The notes under the pieces were generated by a model. It was not told where the DNA came from. It worked only from the letters and a program-made list of their open reading frames with translations, and did no database searches. Positions 33,589 through 41,642 of a DNA stretch of 64,000 bases are shown here, one piece after another. Within the stretch, counting starts at the first letter, position 1; each line of letters begins with the position of its first letter. Position numbers and translations under genes: made by a program. Source of the DNA: DLKC01 sp002478885 (GTDB lineage Bacteria; Bacteroidota; Bacteroidia; Chitinophagales; Chitinophagaceae). The DNA lies in NCBI GenBank assembly GCA_046329585.1, contig JAXLUI010000001.1, forward strand, positions 124,001-188,000, read 5' to 3'.

Positions 33589-34506
33589 TCATGCCTTTTT
33601 AAGTTTCAACCGTTTGAAGTAAAATAAAGCAATAAAGATGGCAATCACCAAAGGCCATATGGAAACAATAAACAAAATAAAATCACTTATAAAAGTTAAT
33701 CCCCTGCCAAAGGCCTTGGCGAGGCTGGTAAAGAAACTGGGTTCAATATCTTTTTGAGTGACGCCATTTTTGAACTGATAGTAAGTAAGGTTAATTGTGC
33801 TGTAGGCTGAAGCGTGAACAAGATAATTTACTCTCCCGGATGCGCTTTCAATATCTTCTTGTATTGTATTTATTTCCGACTGAACCTGGAGTATTTCGTT
33901 CATATTTTTTGCTTGTTTCAATAACTCGAGATAGCGATCACGAACCTGTTTTTTTGCCGCCAGCCTTGCACGCGTATCAACGACTTCCCCGGTCACATCT
34001 TCAGTGGCTATATTTTTTTCCACCAGTTTTGTGTTTTCTCCGGCAAAAGAGTTTACCAGCTCATCAAACTTATCTACCGGCACTTTTATACTTACAACGT
34101 TTGTGATACGGTCATCTGTTTCAGTTTGATTTTCCTGGGCAACATATGCTCCGAATACCTTTGCCCGTGCATGTAAGGATGCATTATAAGTGCTATAATC
34201 CTTAAGTTCCAATGTTATGTTGGCCGTTTTGATTATTTTCTTGTCCCAGTCAGTGAGAGCCGGCGATCCGGATTGAAATACATCGCTTGAAGGTGTCGCC
34301 GGGTTTGCTACAGTATCTGCATTGGTGAGATCATTCTCGTCATCAACTGTGCCTGTTAAAGCAGTTTTTTTATCTGTTACTGCGGAGGTTTCGGCCTCTA
34401 GACCAACAGCCGCCTTTTTGTTTGATGCCTGTTCATAACCCGATCCATTATTACAAGACAATACTATTACTGCTATGCTTATTGCATAGCTCATGCTAAG
34501 TTTCAT
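33589..34506 (-). CDS. DUF4349-domain lipoprotein
   Basis: A 305-residue protein. The N-terminus (MKLSMSYAISIAVIVLSC) is a lipoprotein signal with Cys18. After a Thr/Ala-rich linker, residues about 85-260 match DUF4349 ('IIKTANITLELKDYSTYNASLHARAKVFGAYVAQEN', 'DVTGEVVDTRARLAAKKQVRDRYLELLKQA', 'VNYLVHASAYSTINLTYYQ'). It contains a coiled coil and ends in a C-terminal hydrophobic helix (FILFIVSIWPLVIAIFIALFYF) and a basic tail. Function unknown; envelope location is likely. Confidence 0.85.
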   Translation of the reverse strand: MKLSMSYAISIAVIVLSCNNGSGYEQASNKKAAVGLEAETSAVTDKKTALTGTVDDENDLTNADTVANPATPSSDVFQSGSPALTDWDKKIIKTANITLELKDYSTYNASLHARAKVFGAYVAQENQTETDDRITNVVSIKVPVDKFDELVNSFAGENTKLVEKNIATEDVTGEVVDTRARLAAKKQVRDRYLELLKQAKNMNEILQVQSEINTIQEDIESASGRVNYLVHASAYSTINLTYYQFKNGVTQKDIEPSFFTSLAKAFGRGLTFISDFILFIVSIWPLVIAIFIALFYFKRLKLKKA

Positions 34507-34574
34507 AAAAGTTGATTTTTGAATTAAGATGCAGTAAGAAGTGAATTACATATGGCAGCAACCGTAAAGAAAGG

Positions 34575-34988
34575 TTATCTCCGTTTAAGGTAATAAAAAA
34601 GACTATCAGCAGCGGCATGCAACTGCATTGATGAATCAGTGTAAGATTTGATATCGAGCCTTACAGTACTGGTATCATCTTTGACAAAAATTGCAGTGGC
34701 TGAACTGTCAAAATAATAATGTATTGAGTCTTTATCTACAACAAGAAGGCTGTCATTTAAAAATTCTGCGGTAAGCTTTTCTGAGTCTTTTGCCGCCATT
34801 GCGAGTGCAAGAAGACCAAGGTTGTTTCTTTCTGTGTAACTTGAATCTGCGACGTTTTCAATGGTCCATTTGCCTTTTAAGACGAATGGTTTTACGTCTT
34901 CATGCTTTTTACCAAATAGCCAATCACAGGATGGTAAGGAAATACTGATTGCCGTGAAAATAGTAACAGCAAGAATGTTCGATTTCAT
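34575..34988 (-). CDS. Hypothetical lipoprotein
   Basis: A 137-residue protein with a lipoprotein signal (MKSNILAVTIFTAISISLPSC, Cys21). The mature domain begins 'LKGKWTIENVADSSYTERNNLG' and contains short beta strands, reminiscent of small lipocalin-like Bacteroidota lipoproteins. I assign no function. It is on the same strand as the DUF4349 gene, 68 bp upstream of it, so they may be co-transcribed. Confidence 0.6.
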   Translation of the reverse strand: MKSNILAVTIFTAISISLPSCDWLFGKKHEDVKPFVLKGKWTIENVADSSYTERNNLGLLALAMAAKDSEKLTAEFLNDSLLVVDKDSIHYYFDSSATAIFVKDDTSTVRLDIKSYTDSSMQLHAAADSLFYYLKRR

Positions 34989-35094
34989 TTTGCAGGTTTT
35001 TAATTGTTGAATAATTAGTTGCAGGCCTGCAGGTATTTATACATTCATTTTAAATAATGTAACCAAATGCCATCGTTAAAAGAAAGCAAATTAA

Positions 35095-35120
35095 AAAAGA
35101 CCCGTGTTGGCGGGTCTTTT
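35095..35120 (-). terminator. Terminator of the EVE-domain gene
   Basis: Stem AAAAGACCCG (35095-35104) with CGGGTCTTTT (35111-35120) and a 6-nt loop. It lies 22 bp after the stop of the minus-strand gene ending at 35143. Confidence 0.8.
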
Positions 35121-35142
35121 GTTGAAAAATATATCATCGCTT

Positions 35143-35550
35143 TTACATTTTACCGAGTTCCATAATAATTTTCCATTCCTCGTCTGTCACCGGCTGAACA
35201 CTCAACCGCCCTAGCCGAACCAATGCCATATTTGCCAGTCTTGGGTCAGCTTTAATTTGTCCGAGGCTAACCGGCTGCTTAATAGGTTTATATGGTTTAA
35301 GATCAACAACAACCCATGCATCATCGTCAATTGTAGGATCCTGGTAAGCCTCTTTTGCAACTTTTGCAATGCCTACGATCTCAAGTCCTTCATTGCTGTG
35401 ATAAAACAATACCTGGTCACCCTTTTTCATTGCCTTAAGGTTATTTCGGGCTGCGTAATTACGAACGCCGTCCCAAAAAGTGATTTTATCTTTTTCAAAT
35501 TGTTCCCAGCTGTATTTGAATGGTTCTGATTTCACAAGCCAATATGCCAT
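35143..35550 (-). CDS. EVE-domain protein
   Basis: A 135-residue protein from the ATG at 35550 (MAYWLVKSEPFKYSWEQFEKD). An upstream ATG at 35652 would put the dispersed repeat at 35634-35653 in the coding region and add non-conserved residues. The EVE family pattern is complete: 'WLVKSEP', 'WDGVRNYAARNNLKAMKKGDQVLFYHS', 'GIAKVAKEAYQDP', 'PVSLGQIKADP'. EVE domains are related to PUA/YTH folds and bind modified bases in nucleic acids; the partner is unknown here. It is a single gene. Confidence 0.9.
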   Translation of the reverse strand: MAYWLVKSEPFKYSWEQFEKDKITFWDGVRNYAARNNLKAMKKGDQVLFYHSNEGLEIVGIAKVAKEAYQDPTIDDDAWVVVDLKPYKPIKQPVSLGQIKADPRLANMALVRLGRLSVQPVTDEEWKIIMELGKM

Positions 35551-35633
35551 ATGTTTTTTTTCTAAAAATACTTTTGATTCTTTCAATAACAATGTTTCCA
35601 ATGAAATTTTTTCATGCTTATTTATATTCTGCA

Positions 35634-35653
35634 GTTGAAGTGTGCGACGCAAC
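35634..35653 (-). repeat. Copy of dispersed 20-bp repeat
   Basis: Plus strand GTTGAAGTGTGCGACGCAAC; the last 15 bases match the family. It lies upstream of the EVE gene and argues for the shorter start there. Confidence 0.75.
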
Positions 35654-35710
35654 TAAAGTTGAATAAAGTACTTACGTTGACTAACAAAAAACGCTAGGTG
35701 GTTATAAAAA

Positions 35711-35739
35711 TTAAAGACCCTGCAATGCAGGGTCTTTAA
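35711..35739 (-). terminator. Terminator of the M57 protease gene
   Basis: Perfect 14-bp complementary arms TTAAAGACCCTGCA (35711-35724) and TGCAGGGTCTTTAA (35726-35739). The real loop probably opens the central bases. It lies 24 bp after the stop at 35763. Confidence 0.75.
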
Positions 35740-35762
35740 AGTTACAGTCTGTTTGTTACAGC

Positions 35763-36587
35763 TTATTTGTATAAATATCTCAGTGCAGTTATATCGTTGG
35801 GATTGAACGGACGGTTCGTACCATCTGTACAAGCCAACATCCAGCTACCAGGATCTTTGGGACCTTTAGGAGTTTTAGGAATCCAGATAGCGCCTACACC
35901 ACCATCACCCTCATTTCTTGGGAAGGAGAAACCGCAGCTATAGTTGCGATTTGCATAATCGGTGTGACGGAAGCCAATTGTATGACCAACTTCGTGTGCG
36001 ATGATTGTTGCTAACCATTGAACACTTGGGTTTGTGCCGAATGTTCCGGGACGAGAATTGATCGTAATCTTGTTCGGAGGGTTGCCGTTAATATCGGGAA
36101 AACCTGAAGATTGTCCCAACACACCGCCACCGCCTAAATCTGCACCGGTAACAGTTATCGCTGCACCGGATGCAACACGCTGTAGTTTCAATCGAAGGTT
36201 TAATGCATTGTACCTCGCAACAGCTGAATCAGTTGCAGCAGTCCAGATTGCGTCAAGGCCAGTTACGGCGATAGTGATTGTACGTGGCAAAGCTGTGATA
36301 AGATTTGTTGTATGGTACTGTTCTTCATCAGGAACGCGCAGTTCGGGACCGACACTCATTGCTTTTGTAAGACCTTCGGTAGAAAGGAAGATATCGTTTT
36401 CAACAACGTACCCGCCATCAACTTTAATTATACCGTCGGTGCTAAAGCCCTGGGCTTGAATCTGGCTGATTACTTCAGAAGATATACCGCTTGTAGTTGT
36501 AGACGGAGTTTTATTTTCTTTCTGGCAAGAAAATAATGCAGTAGAAACTACCACACAGGCTAATAGGTTTTTTGCGTTGATTTTCAT
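35763..36587 (-). CDS. M57-type zinc metalloprotease lipoprotein
   Basis: A 274-residue protein. The lipoprotein signal is MKINAKNLLACVVVSTALFSC (Cys21). The catalytic zinc motif HEVGHTIGFRH fits HExxHxxxxxH of metzincin-like peptidases. The preceding propeptide-like region and 'TNLITALPRTITIAVTGLDAIWTAATDSAVARYNAL' resemble the dual-action HEIGH (M57) family of Bacteroidota. The C-terminal 'PNDITALRYLYK' is a conserved family ending. It is probably anchored to the outer membrane or cell surface; the substrate is unknown. Confidence 0.88.
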   Translation of the reverse strand: MKINAKNLLACVVVSTALFSCQKENKTPSTTTSGISSEVISQIQAQGFSTDGIIKVDGGYVVENDIFLSTEGLTKAMSVGPELRVPDEEQYHTTNLITALPRTITIAVTGLDAIWTAATDSAVARYNALNLRLKLQRVASGAAITVTGADLGGGGVLGQSSGFPDINGNPPNKITINSRPGTFGTNPSVQWLATIIAHEVGHTIGFRHTDYANRNYSCGFSFPRNEGDGGVGAIWIPKTPKGPKDPGSWMLACTDGTNRPFNPNDITALRYLYK

Positions 36588-36861
36588 TTGAATCAGGAGT
36601 TTTTAAATTTGTATTTTTTGATGACTGTAAGCGACTTTAAATATAAAGTAATTAACTGTACTCAAAATGGAAGCGCAACAAATTAATCGGCTAAAATGGT
36701 GAGCTCTATTGAACAGAATTCAATTACGTGGTAAAGTTTACAAATGTTTTTTACTCGTCGATACAGTTTAGTAAATGACGTTTACCGTTTAATAAATTTT
36801 GAAGAAATATTTTGAATGGACGCGGGTTGATATATTTAATACTGATTTAATCAGCAACGGA

Positions 36862-37827
36862 TTATTTCTGTTGCAGGCTGAACAATGAATCGACAAATTC
36901 ATGTTTATCAAAAACAATTAAGTCTGTCATTTTCTCGCCGACACCAATATATTTTACAGGAATTTTAAATTGATTGGCTATGGCTAAAACCACCCCCCCT
37001 TTTGCAGTGCCATCAAGCTTGGTAATAATCATAGCCGTAACATCTGTGGCAGCAGTAAAATGCTTTGCCTGTTCGAGGGCATTTTGACCTGTTGATCCGT
37101 CAAGTATCAATAATACTTCATGAGGTGCATCGGGAATTACCTTGGCTATTACACGATGAATTTTTCCCAACTCATCCATCAAATGTGTTTTGTTATGTAA
37201 TCTGCCGGCGGTATCGATAATAACGACATCGGCGTTTTTTGCTACAGCGCTTTGTACGGCATCAAATGCTACCGCGCTCGGATCTGACCCCATACTCTGC
37301 TTAACAATTGGTACCCCAACTCTTTCACTCCATATTGTTAACTGGTCCACAGCAGCTGCGCGAAAGGTGTCCGCTGCTCCCAGTACTACAGACCGGCCGG
37401 CCTGCTTGTAATTGTAGGCTAATTTCCCGATCGTCGTGGTTTTTCCGACACCATTTACACCCACAACAAGAATCACATAAGGCTTTTTGCCTGCCGGAAT
37501 ATCAAAATTCCTATGCAAATCGGTCGATGCATCGACAAGTATATTCTCTATCTCTTCCTGCAATATGCCATTTAGCTCGTTTGTATTTATATACTTATCC
37601 TTTGCGACTCTTTTTTCGATACGACCGATAATAGCAATCGTTGTGTCAATTCCAACATCAGCTCCAACGAGGGCATCTTCCAGGTTGTCCAGCACTTCTT
37701 CATCGACCGTATTTTTTCCCGCAATCGCTTTGGTAATCTTTGATAAAAATCCTTCCTTGGTTTTCTTCAAACCTTCATCAAGGCTTTCTTTATCCTTCCT
37801 GCCGAATAATTTTCCTAAAAAACTCAT
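36862..37827 (-). CDS. ftsY: Signal recognition particle receptor FtsY
   Basis: A 321-residue SRP GTPase that docks ribosome-SRP complexes at the membrane. It has a short N domain and the G domain with G1 GVNGVGKTTTIGKLAY, the DTFRAAAVDQL insertion-box segment, G3 DTAGR, G4 TKLDG and the closing 'KIPVKYIGVGEKMTDL'. The long acidic A domain of E. coli FtsY is absent, as is normal in Bacteroidota. It follows the rpmB-rpmG-DUF4295 cluster on the same strand, but a terminator at 37990-38017 separates them. Confidence 0.96.
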   Translation of the reverse strand: MSFLGKLFGRKDKESLDEGLKKTKEGFLSKITKAIAGKNTVDEEVLDNLEDALVGADVGIDTTIAIIGRIEKRVAKDKYINTNELNGILQEEIENILVDASTDLHRNFDIPAGKKPYVILVVGVNGVGKTTTIGKLAYNYKQAGRSVVLGAADTFRAAAVDQLTIWSERVGVPIVKQSMGSDPSAVAFDAVQSAVAKNADVVIIDTAGRLHNKTHLMDELGKIHRVIAKVIPDAPHEVLLILDGSTGQNALEQAKHFTAATDVTAMIITKLDGTAKGGVVLAIANQFKIPVKYIGVGEKMTDLIVFDKHEFVDSLFSLQQK

Positions 37828-37884
37828 CGTTTATGTTTGAAGTTTTTAAATTATTGCACCAGCCCCAGCTCTCCAATCAACCCA

Positions 37885-37904
37885 GTTGCGTCGCACTCTT
37901 GTAC
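37885..37904 (+). repeat. Consensus copy of dispersed 20-bp repeat
   Basis: Exact GTTGCGTCGCACTCTTGTAC, between the ribosomal-protein terminator and ftsY. Confidence 0.9.
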
Positions 37905-37989
37905 TACGGCAACGCTATTCACCAGCATTGGCAAATTCCGGCAATTTATTGTCATCCGTGCCAATTGAAAAGGAAAGGGCAAAATACAA

Positions 37990-38017
37990 AAAGCTGTTCC
38001 CGCAAAGGAACAGCTTT
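37990..38017 (-). terminator. Terminator of the rpmB-rpmG-DUF4295 operon
   Basis: Perfect 11-bp stem AAAGCTGTTCC (37990-38000) with GGAACAGCTTT (38007-38017) and a 6-nt loop, followed on the minus strand by a T-rich run. Confidence 0.8.
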
Positions 38018-38044
38018 CTATGATTTATTTCTCCACCAAAATCA

Positions 38045-38218
38045 TTACTTACCGGCAAGAAAATCCTTCACTTTGTCTTTGTGAATGATGGCTTCTTTAA
38101 AGGTGTAAGCGCCGGTCTTAGGGCTGCGCACAGGTTTTATGACCTTGGTCCAGTTTTTTGCTTCTGATGCTGCCTTCTGATCTTTGGTTTTGATCGCCGT
38201 TTTAGCTGCTTTTGCCAT
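38045..38218 (-). CDS. DUF4295 small basic protein
   Basis: A 57-residue lysine- and alanine-rich protein read from ATG 38218 to TAA 38045: MAKAAKTAIKTKDQKAASEA, then a core 'KNWTKVIKPVRSPKTGAYTF' and the tail KDKVKDFLAGK. It matches the DUF4295 family found in Bacteroidota directly after rpmG. The conserved position after L28 and L33 suggests a ribosome-associated role, but this is inference; no function is established from the sequence. It starts 63 bp after the rpmG stop. Confidence 0.85.
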   Translation of the reverse strand: MAKAAKTAIKTKDQKAASEAKNWTKVIKPVRSPKTGAYTFKEAIIHKDKVKDFLAGK

Positions 38219-38281
38219 GACTCTGAATTATATGATTTTTATTTTGTCAACAGGTTAAGGATATGCCTCAACAAGTAAACG

Positions 38282-38464
38282 CTATTTAATTTCTTTGTGT
38301 ACTGTAACCTTCTTCAAGATTGGGTTATACTTTTTCAACTCCAGACGCTCAGGAGTATTTTTCTTGTTTTTCTTTGTTATGTAGCGACTGGTACCAGGCT
38401 GACCACTGGTCTTGTGCTCTGTACATTCCAGGATAACCTGAACTCTATTTCCTTTTTTTGCCAT
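38282..38464 (-). CDS. rpmG: 50S ribosomal protein L33
   Basis: A 60-residue protein with the L33 pattern 'RVQVILECTEHKTSGQPGTSRYITKKNKKNTPERLELKKYNP'. It lacks the CxxC pairs of zinc-type L33. It lies 27 bp after rpmB and shares its transcript. Confidence 0.95.
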   Translation of the reverse strand: MAKKGNRVQVILECTEHKTSGQPGTSRYITKKNKKNTPERLELKKYNPILKKVTVHKEIK

Positions 38465-38491
38465 TTTAAAGCTATTTAACTATTAAAAGTA

Positions 38492-38728
38492 TTAGATTTT
38501 TGCGCCGCCGGCTCTCATTTCACCAATTACCACAGCTAATCCCTTTTTGTTTATTGTTCGGATAGCTTCAGTAGAAACTTTCAATGTAACCCAACGATCT
38601 TCTTCTGCAAAATAAAAACGCTTCGTTTGTAAATTCGGCAAAAACCTACGCTTAGTCTTAATGTTTGAGTGAGAAACACTATTACCTGTGATCGGCTTTT
38701 TACCTGTAACCTGACATACTCTAGCCAT
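38492..38728 (-). CDS. rpmB: 50S ribosomal protein L28
   Basis: A 78-residue protein beginning MARVCQVTGKKPITGNSVSH, with 'NIKTKRRFLPNLQTKRFYF' and 'VTLKVSTEAIRTINKKGL'. This is the canonical L28 sequence. It is the first gene of the L28-L33-DUF4295 operon, the usual Bacteroidota arrangement. Confidence 0.96.
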   Translation of the reverse strand: MARVCQVTGKKPITGNSVSHSNIKTKRRFLPNLQTKRFYFAEEDRWVTLKVSTEAIRTINKKGLAVVIGEMRAGGAKI

Positions 38729-38890
38729 GACTATATTTTTTTTCGGACGGCGAAGGTCGGGAAAAGCATTGAATTAGCAAAAGAAATAATAGTTTTTTTA
38801 TCGAAGTTATCAACAGCGTAGGGGAAAATAAACACCAGCTTTTCTAATTGGCTTTTTTTTCCACATTTAAAATCCGCCTTCAACTAAAAA

Positions 38891-38912
38891 CGCCCCGGGG
38901 AATGCCGGAGCG
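38891..38912 (-). terminator. Terminator of the FKBP gene
   Basis: Arms CGCCCCGG (38891-38898) and CCGGAGCG (38905-38912) pair with one wobble. On the minus strand the stem is followed by TTTTT (38890-38886), 27 bp after the stop at 38940. Confidence 0.7.
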
Positions 38913-38939
38913 CTTTCTAATATTTTTATATCGAAGGAA

Positions 38940-39881
38940 TTATCTTTCGTTGTCATTTATACCGGGCATAACCCTTCTTCCCGCCGGGCCAACAGGCATG
39001 GGTGGTGCTGGTTTAACGTCCACTACCTGAATGTCAAAAATTATATTAGCGTTTCCTGGAATATCGGGAGGCGAACCATTAGGTCCATAACCTAAATAGG
39101 CCGGAACCAGTATTTTGCCACTACCCCCCTTCCCTAAATAAGGCAATGCTTCGCCCCAAATAGGGATGATATTGCTTCTGCCGATGGTTACCGGCAACAA
39201 TTCTGCATGCCCTTTTGAGGTGTCGAAATTGGTATCGAACACCTTACCATTTTCTTGCAGGTACCCTTTATACTTCACCGATGCAGTGGTAGTAGAATCA
39301 GGTCTCAGCGTGGTGTCTCCGGCGTTTTCGACGGCAACATAACCTCCGCCATTCAACTTAATAGCTTTTATATTGTTTTTCGCAATGTAATCTTCAAGGG
39401 ATTTATCCAATCGCTTGTTTTCAAGATCCATCTCCTTTTGATAGTCGGCAGTAACATCAGCCTCTGTTTTAAAGGTTTGTATAATCTTAAAGCGGCACAT
39501 GATGGTTCCACCTTTTACAAAGGTTTCATTGTAATCCTGTATGGCGCCCTTACTCTTTAACGAATCGATGCTTAAAACTACTACGGCGCTGTCGCCAACC
39601 ATGCATTTAGACATCACTTCCATAAATGAATATTCGGCACGCCTGCTTGTATCGATCTGGATGTAACCAGGTGTTTTTCCGAAAGTTGAGCTAAGAACTG
39701 TGTCTTTTTTGTCTGGAATCGTAAAGGCGATATTGAACTTTACAAATTTTCCCGCTGTAAGTGAGTCTCCTCCTTTGCCCGGGAAAATTTTATAGGTCAG
39801 CCCCGACTTCGTTTTGTCATAACTCGTCTGGCAGGCGGCCAATGCGAAAACTGCTGTTGCAGCTACGATGATTCTTTTCAT
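38940..39881 (-). CDS. FKBP-type peptidyl-prolyl isomerase lipoprotein
   Basis: A 313-residue protein with a lipoprotein signal (MKRIIVAATAVFALAAC, Cys17). An N-terminal region of about 130 residues resembles a degenerate FKBP-like half. The C-terminal FKBP domain (about 200-300) has 'VKYKGYLQENGKVFDTNFD', 'IIPIWGEALPYLGKGGSGKILVPAYLGYG' and 'NANIIFDIQVVDV'. A Pro-rich tail follows. It probably folds exported proteins, comparable to gliding-associated GldI-type isomerases. It starts 4 bp after the NrnA-like gene and shares its operon. Confidence 0.9.
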   Translation of the reverse strand: MKRIIVAATAVFALAACQTSYDKTKSGLTYKIFPGKGGDSLTAGKFVKFNIAFTIPDKKDTVLSSTFGKTPGYIQIDTSRRAEYSFMEVMSKCMVGDSAVVVLSIDSLKSKGAIQDYNETFVKGGTIMCRFKIIQTFKTEADVTADYQKEMDLENKRLDKSLEDYIAKNNIKAIKLNGGGYVAVENAGDTTLRPDSTTTASVKYKGYLQENGKVFDTNFDTSKGHAELLPVTIGRSNIIPIWGEALPYLGKGGSGKILVPAYLGYGPNGSPPDIPGNANIIFDIQVVDVKPAPPMPVGPAGRRVMPGINDNER

Positions 39882-39885
39882 TTTG

Positions 39886-40893
39886 TTATTGTAATTGTTG
39901 TTTGTATTGCGATATAATCTCTTTGAATCTTCTTACATTTTGCTCCACATTTTCGCTGCTTCTTCCGCCGGCAGCGTTTTTATGCCCCCCACCTTCGAAG
40001 TGGTTGCGTGCAAAAACATTCACATCGAAATTTCCTTTGCTTCGAAAACTCCATTTGCGTTCCTCCGTACGATCAATAATCAAAGCACCCAGCCTGATGC
40101 CTTCTATCGTAAGCAAGTAATTTACGAGACCTTCCGTATCACCGGTTTTTATTTCGTATTTAATTAGGTCCTTTTGCGGTATAGCCATCAACGCTGTATT
40201 GTATTCATACAGCACTTCCATCCTGTTTAATAACGCGTTGCCAATAAACCTTAACCTTCCCTCCGAAAAATTATCATAAATATTCTCAAAAATGGCCGTA
40301 TGGTCTATCCCTGTCTCTTTCAACGCTGCTGCAACCTCATGCACATTTGCAGTGGCCGATGGAAATCGAAATGAGCCGGTGTCTGTGAGTATTCCTGTAT
40401 ACAAACACGTAGCAATATTGCTATTCAGTAAGCTTCGGTTTGGCGAATTATGGATGAAATCGTAAACCATTTCGCACGTAGAACTTTTACTTACATCACT
40501 AATACCATAATCGAACGCCTCAGTTTCTGGTTGCTGGTGATGATCAATCAGTACTTTTACGCAGGATATTCTGTACAGGATATTCTCCATATTTTTTGTT
40601 CTGTGCATGATATTGAAATCGAGACAAAACAACATATCGGTATCATACAAAATGGCTTCCGCCTCTTTACGGGAGGCTTCATAATCCATTACAAACTCAC
40701 ATCCCGGCATCCAGTTTAAAAAACTGGCCCAATTCGTTGGAGAAATAACCTGTACCTGGTGACCGCCTGCAACAAGAAAGTGGTATAGCCCAAGCGCTGC
40801 ACCCATAGCATCGCCATCAGGTTTCTGATGCGTGATTATCGTAATCTTTTTCCGACTTTCTAATAAAGGATAAATATGCTGTACCTCTTGCAT
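39886..40893 (-). CDS. nrnA: DHH-family phosphoesterase (NrnA-like oligoribonuclease/pAp phosphatase)
   Basis: A 335-residue cytoplasmic enzyme from the ATG at 40893 (MQEVQHIYPLLESRKKITII), chosen over 40956 because the extension is proline-rich and non-conserved. DHH motifs: 'THQKPDGDAMGAALG', 'FCLDFN', 'LIDHHQQPE' and 'DTGSFRF'. The C-terminal DHHA1 part ends 'FARNHFEGGGHKNAAGGRS'. Family members degrade nanoRNA and dephosphorylate pAp, and they commonly replace Orn in bacteria lacking it. The FKBP gene follows 4 bp downstream. Confidence 0.9.
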   Translation of the reverse strand: MQEVQHIYPLLESRKKITIITHQKPDGDAMGAALGLYHFLVAGGHQVQVISPTNWASFLNWMPGCEFVMDYEASRKEAEAILYDTDMLFCLDFNIMHRTKNMENILYRISCVKVLIDHHQQPETEAFDYGISDVSKSSTCEMVYDFIHNSPNRSLLNSNIATCLYTGILTDTGSFRFPSATANVHEVAAALKETGIDHTAIFENIYDNFSEGRLRFIGNALLNRMEVLYEYNTALMAIPQKDLIKYEIKTGDTEGLVNYLLTIEGIRLGALIIDRTEERKWSFRSKGNFDVNVFARNHFEGGGHKNAAGGRSSENVEQNVRRFKEIISQYKQQLQ

Positions 40894-41053
40894 AGGTGGC
40901 GGCAAAATTGGGGGTTTCGGGTCATTTGCGCAAATCAAATTATGCCTGATCAACAATTAATAAGGTTCTTTGGGAAAATTTAAACATAATTAAAGCAGTC
41001 ATTTTTAAAGGGTAACAAACCTGATTTTTGCCTTTGGTGATAAAAGCAATGCA

Positions 41054-41073
41054 GCAAAAGTGAGTGACACAAC
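41054..41073 (-). repeat. Diverged copy of dispersed 20-bp repeat
   Basis: Plus strand GCAAAAGTGAGTGACACAAC shares AGTGACACAAC with the variant at 5304-5323, forming a small subfamily. Confidence 0.45.
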
Positions 41074-41138
41074 CGGGGCCAGGCTTTGCACGTAAGCTCA
41101 AAACATATGCACTACCGCGCTGCATTTACCAAAACTAG

Positions 41139-41170
41139 TTTGAGAAAATATTGGCTTACGCTTACATTTG
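41139..41170 (+). promoter_or_regulatory. Bacteroidota-type promoter of ndk
   Basis: TTTG (41139-41142), a 20-nt spacer and TACATTTG (41163-41170), an exact TTTG/TAnnTTTG match 22 bp before the ndk ATG. Confidence 0.7.
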
Positions 41171-41192
41171 CAGCCAAATTTAAAATGTGATT

Positions 41193-41609
41193 ATGAGCAA
41201 CAGAACTTTTACCATGATAAAACCTGATGCCACAGGCAAAGGTTTTACTGGTGCCATCCTGGACCAGGTAATCAAAGCGGGCTTTTTCATTAAAGCGATG
41301 AAGTGGACAAGACTTACGGCCGAACAGGCTGGGGCTTTTTACGAAATTCATAAGAGCCGCCCCTTTTACGGCGAATTAGTTGAATTTATGAGCAGCGGGC
41401 CAATTGTTGCCGCTATACTCGAGAAAGAAAATGCGGTGGCGGATTTCAGAACGCTGATTGGTGCAACAGATCCATCAAAAGCAGCGGAAGGTACCATCAG
41501 GAAACAATTTGCTGCTTCTGTTGGCGAAAATGCCGTGCACGGAAGCGATAGTGATGAGAATGCAATAATTGAAGGCGACTTTTTCTTCTCGAAACTTGAG
41601 AGATTTTAA
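41193..41609 (+). CDS. ndk: Nucleoside-diphosphate kinase
   Basis: A 138-residue enzyme exchanging the gamma phosphate among nucleoside di- and triphosphates. The start is the ATG at 41193 (MSNRTFTMIKPDATGKG); a GTG two codons earlier is less likely. The phosphohistidine is His116 in NAVHGSDS. Conserved 'RPFYGELVEFMSSGP' and 'LIGATDPSKAAEGTIRKQFA' segments are intact. It is a single gene with a strong promoter upstream and a shared terminator downstream. Confidence 0.97.
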   Translation: MSNRTFTMIKPDATGKGFTGAILDQVIKAGFFIKAMKWTRLTAEQAGAFYEIHKSRPFYGELVEFMSSGPIVAAILEKENAVADFRTLIGATDPSKAAEGTIRKQFAASVGENAVHGSDSDENAIIEGDFFFSKLERF

Positions 41610-41613
41610 ACAT

Positions 41614-41642
41614 AAAAATCCCGCGATAACCGCGGGATTTTT
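41614..41642. terminator. Bidirectional terminator between ndk and the TraB gene
   Basis: Perfect 12-bp stem AAAAATCCCGCG (41614-41625) with CGCGGGATTTTT (41631-41642) and a 5-nt loop. T runs on both strands suit the two convergent genes; its right end overlaps the last base of the TraB-like gene. Confidence 0.85.

Noticed and set aside
35551..35652. N-terminal extension of the EVE-domain protein
   Set aside because: The extension includes the dispersed repeat and is not part of the EVE fold, which begins at the ATG at 35550.
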